From NCBI GenBank assembly GCA_028564705.1, contig JAPXFQ010000251.1, positions 62,001 to 126,000 on the forward strand: a DNA stretch of 64,000 nucleotides. The letters run 5' to 3'. This document shows, one piece after another, positions 60,440 through 64,000 of this stretch. The position numbers and the translations under genes are program-made. Under the pieces are notes generated by a model. The model saw only the letters and a list, made by a program, of their open reading frames with translations. It was not told the DNA's origin and did not search any database. The first letter of the stretch is position 1. Each line of letters starts with the position of its first letter. The DNA is from Apricaphanius iberus (Eukaryota > Chordata > Actinopteri > Cyprinodontiformes > Aphaniidae).

Positions 60440-60830
60440 AAATATTCATCTCTTTTTCTTTACAGAGACAATTGAGCTGTAAAAGCATTCCCAGAGCATA
60501 ATAGTGCTCCCACCATGTTTCCCCTTTGGATATGGTATGTTCATTGTTATGTGCAGTGGTTTCTGCCATACTTAGGCCAACAACCTTTGGTCTATTCTGA
60601 CCAGAGTTTCATGGTTTTATTTCCGCAATGGCTAGATTTTATTCAGATATCACAGTTTTTATCGTGTGAAATATTTTTTTTAACCATGCATAATTTTTCT
60701 TACCTTACACTTATGCTATCCTGATCTATTTCATAAAAACCCAATAAAACACATCTACCTTTTTTGTTATATTGGGACATAATGTGGAAAAAGTTTGAAA
60801 AGAAGATTTGACCATACTTGTGAGTACATC
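60440..60830 (-). mobile_element. Tc1/mariner-like transposon fragment
   Basis: On the plus strand, AGCATAATAGTGCTCCCACCATGTTTCCC, GTGCAGTGGTTTCTGCCATA, TAGGCCAACAACCTTTGGTCT and CTGACCAGAGTTTCATGG-like blocks follow, in order, the reverse complement of a transposase gene common in fish Tc1 elements. An AATAAAACACAT/GACATAATGTGGAAAAAG end follows. It is decayed and incomplete. Confidence 0.55.
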
Positions 60831-60939
60831 CATCACAAACAGGGCACTATATTGAATTGTATTCATTTTCTGGAAACTTTCCCCAAATCCAACCACAATT
60901 TATAATTCAAAGCTTATTAGAAAAATGTAAGAAGCTTTA

Positions 60940-61150
60940 ACGATTTACATTCCAGGGCACAATTTGAATCAGGAAAAGGTCTCGCTCGGAACTGCTCTGG
61001 TTACCAAACGGCTGTCAGCTGATTTGATTAGAATCCTCACATCACAGTATCCAAATTCTTACTTTGCATACTTGCTCATAACAGCTTGTGTCAATCCGTC
61101 AAGGTCATGTGAAAGCACAGGCGGCCTGATGAAGGAGACAACTTGTGAAT
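60940..61150. promoter_or_regulatory. Candidate conserved non-coding element
   Basis: A balanced block with GCTGTCAGCTGATTTGATTAG and CTTTGCATACTTGC motifs, between AT-rich flanks. Confidence 0.3.
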
Positions 61151-61959
61151 AATTCGTATCGCTGAATTATCGGACTAACAAAAATAGAAAATTCAACAAA
61201 TCCTTGCTGGCAAAACAAACATAAAATCAGTACCTGCGGAACAAAAAAATAGTTTAATTTTTTATTTTTTTGAAACACAGTTTGTATCTCTATCAATAAT
61301 ACAATAATAATGCGATTGTGAGGAGGGAAGAACAAGTTAGGTCTAACGCAGTTCTCCTTGAACAGTAAACACTGAAAGAAGGATGAATTTAACAACACAG
61401 AAGCCGTAAATACAATGAGTGCTAGGTATCTGATAAATGATGGGTAAATAGATAATAATCATTATTCCAAAATAGAGCATCTCACTCGTTCCTCTGCGAA
61501 GAAGCAAAGACATAAAAGTAAGTTGAGAATGAAGCTTTTGACAGGTTGCTAATGGATTGCTGCAGGCCCATCTGTTTCACTGCAAATGGAGAAATGGCGG
61601 GGTTTTGATTTTGGTGTTGAAACTGTTACCACTGTCACTGTAAACAATAATTGTCAAACATATTTACCCCACAATCGCTTTAGCAGATGTTCCGCTTTTT
61701 GTTTCAAGCTGCTTTTTTGTGTGTTGTATCTCCCCTCTGCAGACACACCACATGCCCCATCACCACCACTGCTGCTGCGCCCCCTCCACCACCGCCGCCG
61801 CCAAACTAGAATATTGAGCAGGTATTTGCAAAAGGTGCTTCAGGGCACAGAGTGTGAGGGATTGGGGTGGGGTGGCTAGGAAGGGGGGAGGTAAAGTGAG
61901 AGGAGAGGGTGAATGGAGGAGGGGGGTGTGAAGAGAAGGAAGAGATTATCTGGGCCCTT

Positions 61960-62150
61960 CATCAGCAGTTCAGCCTCCCACCTCCTCCTCTCCTCCAGCT
62001 CCTGCCCATCATGGAGCCCTGAGGGCCCAGGGAGGCGGCCTTGTGCCTTGCAGCCATGCAACCTCTTTATCACTCTAATCTGTTAATTGTAGGCGCTCAA
62101 TTGGCACATGGTGGCTTTTTATTAGAGCCTCCCAACATTGACTAGACTGA
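61960..62150. promoter_or_regulatory. Candidate conserved non-coding element
   Basis: A GC-rich block followed by CTAATCTGTTAATTGTAGGC and CTCAATTGGCACATGGTGGC, a pattern typical of deeply conserved enhancers. A purine-rich simple stretch (61850-61940) precedes it. Confidence 0.35.
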
Positions 62151-63763
62151 GAATGTAGAAAGACTGGTTAAAGACTGACTCTTTGCTTATCTTTGCTTTT
62201 TTACCCTGTCTTTTACTCGCTGAAAATGGACATATGCAATGCTACATTCTAAGAATTCTTTATAAAGAAAGGTTAAATGGATTTGAGAGATGTACTATTC
62301 AGATGTCTACTGGTCAATACCAATTTTCAGTTTTATTTGAGGCATGGACTTCTGATTTTAATCTGTCCTGATTTCCCAAGGACTATTTCAGATAAAAGAG
62401 TAAAAAAACAAACAAACATGCATTGCCCATTATTTGTTAGAGGTAGTAGTTTTCAGATCTACAGAAGATTAAAGAACCGGATTCTCATGATAAATGCAAA
62501 GGTCCCTGAAATGTATTAGATTTTCATTCAACTTAAGTAAAACAATACATAAAAGAATATGTGGGTAAAGTATTTAAACACTTTAAAATTATGAGAATTC
62601 TAATGTTAGATGGAATTAACAAGAAGCAAAAGAAATCAGATCTTTTCAATTTCAAAATTATCTAATTCCAATTTCTGCCTTAATGACTGATGCATCTCAA
62701 ATTAATTTTCAAAAAACATTTAAGTGATGCTATCACTGCAGTAATTTACCAACTCTCTCTCTATATATATGTGTCTGTGTGTGTTTATGTAAGAAATCAT
62801 GACTTCCTCTACTGGATTAACCTCTGGATATCTTCGTCTCACAATAAATGTCTGAATCTTTAAAGGGTAAATGAATGACTGCTGCCATGACCCCACAGTG
62901 CAGGGAAGTGATCAACAGATCTGATCTCAAGTGTTTTCCCTGCTCCTTCAGCTGTTTTGGTGGGCTTGTTACAAGGAACGGATTCCCCAATAGTCTAAGG
63001 AGACGCCAAGGAGCTCCTGCCAAAAAGCCATGTCCCGTCCCCCATATTGTCCTGTCTGGACATGTCTTTAACTGACTGATCTACAAAGAGGCAGCAGAGA
63101 AGGCGATGTCTATTTAAAAGAAAGAAAAAAAGAAACTATGAGGGATTTCACTCACATTAACACACCTTCAGTGCTCTCTGTACCCCAAACAATGACTGTG
63201 TTTGTTTTCAAAAGACTGATTATGAAAAAGAAAAACCCTTCTGACTTTCCCATACCTGTGCAAAAGGTTAAAAGCATAAAAGTTCTGATAAAATACTGTT
63301 TTTTTTTAGATTAATTACAATTGAAAATAAGTTAACATTAAAAAGGGGATTTTTTTTTCTGTATAGTCACAACTCATAGGTTTATATTTCTAGTTTCCAA
63401 CGATCACTCAGAGTGCTTGGTGATTGTTGCTCTAAAATGTTTGATGCTGAAGTGACTAAAGAAGTGAGGTTATAATTCCAGTAAAGTTTTTGACTCAAGA
63501 ATTTCACAGAGAAATGTAGACCTACAACTTGGTGACAGAACAACGGACTGAACGATTTATGGCCGGCTATTAGCAAGTCCTGCTTTCAGGCCCCCATACT
63601 GCAAACAGGTGTTTTACGAGTCAGCTCCTGTGCTGACACATGCCCGGCTGTTTATTTCAGAATTTCCCTTTCTGAACCTGGCAAAGGGTTAAAAAATTAA
63701 ATACCAAAGTGGATGACAATTTTGATTTAAGGAGCTTACACTCTATATGTCCCTGACTTGTTT
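62151..63763. other. Gene-free sequence
   Basis: No coding exon recognised. Short balanced patches at about 62870-63080 and 63540-63700 might be regulatory. Confidence 0.35.
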
Positions 63764-64000
63764 TACAGTGTCTTGCAAAAGTATTCTAACCCCTTGAACT
63801 TTTGCCCTTTTTGGCCATGCTGCGACAAAAAACAAAATTTTTTTAAAAATAAAATGTTATGTGACAGACAAACACAGCATAGGTTACACAGACAAATAAT
63901 AGCAAAATAATAAATCCACCCCCCCACCACCCTCCTTTACCCTGACAACCCTAAGTCACCTAATCAGTAAAAAGCCCAAGCTGCAGCTTTGAACATGTCA
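63764..64000 (+). mobile_element. Tc1/mariner-like element end, cut by the window edge
   Basis: It starts TACAGTGTCTTGCAAAAGTA, continues with CCCCTTGAACTTTTGCC and includes AAATGTTATGTGACAGACAA. This is the usual left terminal repeat of Tc1-type elements in fish, inserted at a TA. The remainder lies beyond the window. Confidence 0.65.

Overview
The window is nuclear DNA from a vertebrate, almost certainly a ray-finned (teleost) fish. Genes are split by AT-rich GT-AG introns, Tc1/mariner relics of the type common in fish genomes are present, and di- and trinucleotide microsatellites are dense. Four protein genes can be reconstructed exon by exon with consistent splice phases. mak, tmem14c and tfap2a are also neighbours on human chromosome 6p24, so this is a conserved syntenic block. 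All functions are inferred from similarity recalled for the families; no database search was possible.

Layout. 1-8.9 kb: AT-rich DNA with no recognisable gene, a Tc1-like relic (7606-8600) and one orphan coding-like terminal exon (8878-9049, +). 9.1-14.2 kb (-): a plcxd2-like PI-PLC X-domain gene in eight coding exons. 14.2-16.6 kb: intergenic. 16.6-31.2 kb (+): mak, a ciliary/retinal kinase, with a GC-rich promoter carrying an X-box-like site, a probable non-coding first exon and 15 coding exon positions. Position 4 has two alternatives. 31.4-32.8 kb (-): tmem14c, tail-to-tail with mak. 33.4-36.7 kb: microsatellite-rich intergenic DNA. 36.9-49.3 kb (+): tfap2a, encoding AP-2 alpha, with three first exons that match known mammalian alternatives, a possible fourth, and six common exons. 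49.3-64 kb: no gene; repeat-poor blocks resembling conserved developmental enhancers alternate with AT-rich filler, plus two Tc1-like pieces.

The strongest unusual signal is in mak. Two different exons (21776-21855 and 23304-23386) encode the same kinase segment just before the HRD catalytic loop. Both have the same splice phases. Including both, or neither, gives an early stop codon, so the reading frame itself forces mutually exclusive use. One copy resembles the mammalian sequence and the other is diverged. Second is a serine/glutamate-rich open segment (39512-39628) within the tfap2a first-exon cluster that could be an unrecognised alternative N-terminus.

The genes do not form one pathway. 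MAK acts in cilia and photoreceptors, TMEM14C in mitochondrial haem synthesis, AP-2 alpha in neural crest and epidermis, and PLCXD2 in phosphoinositide turnover. They are linked by ancient synteny.
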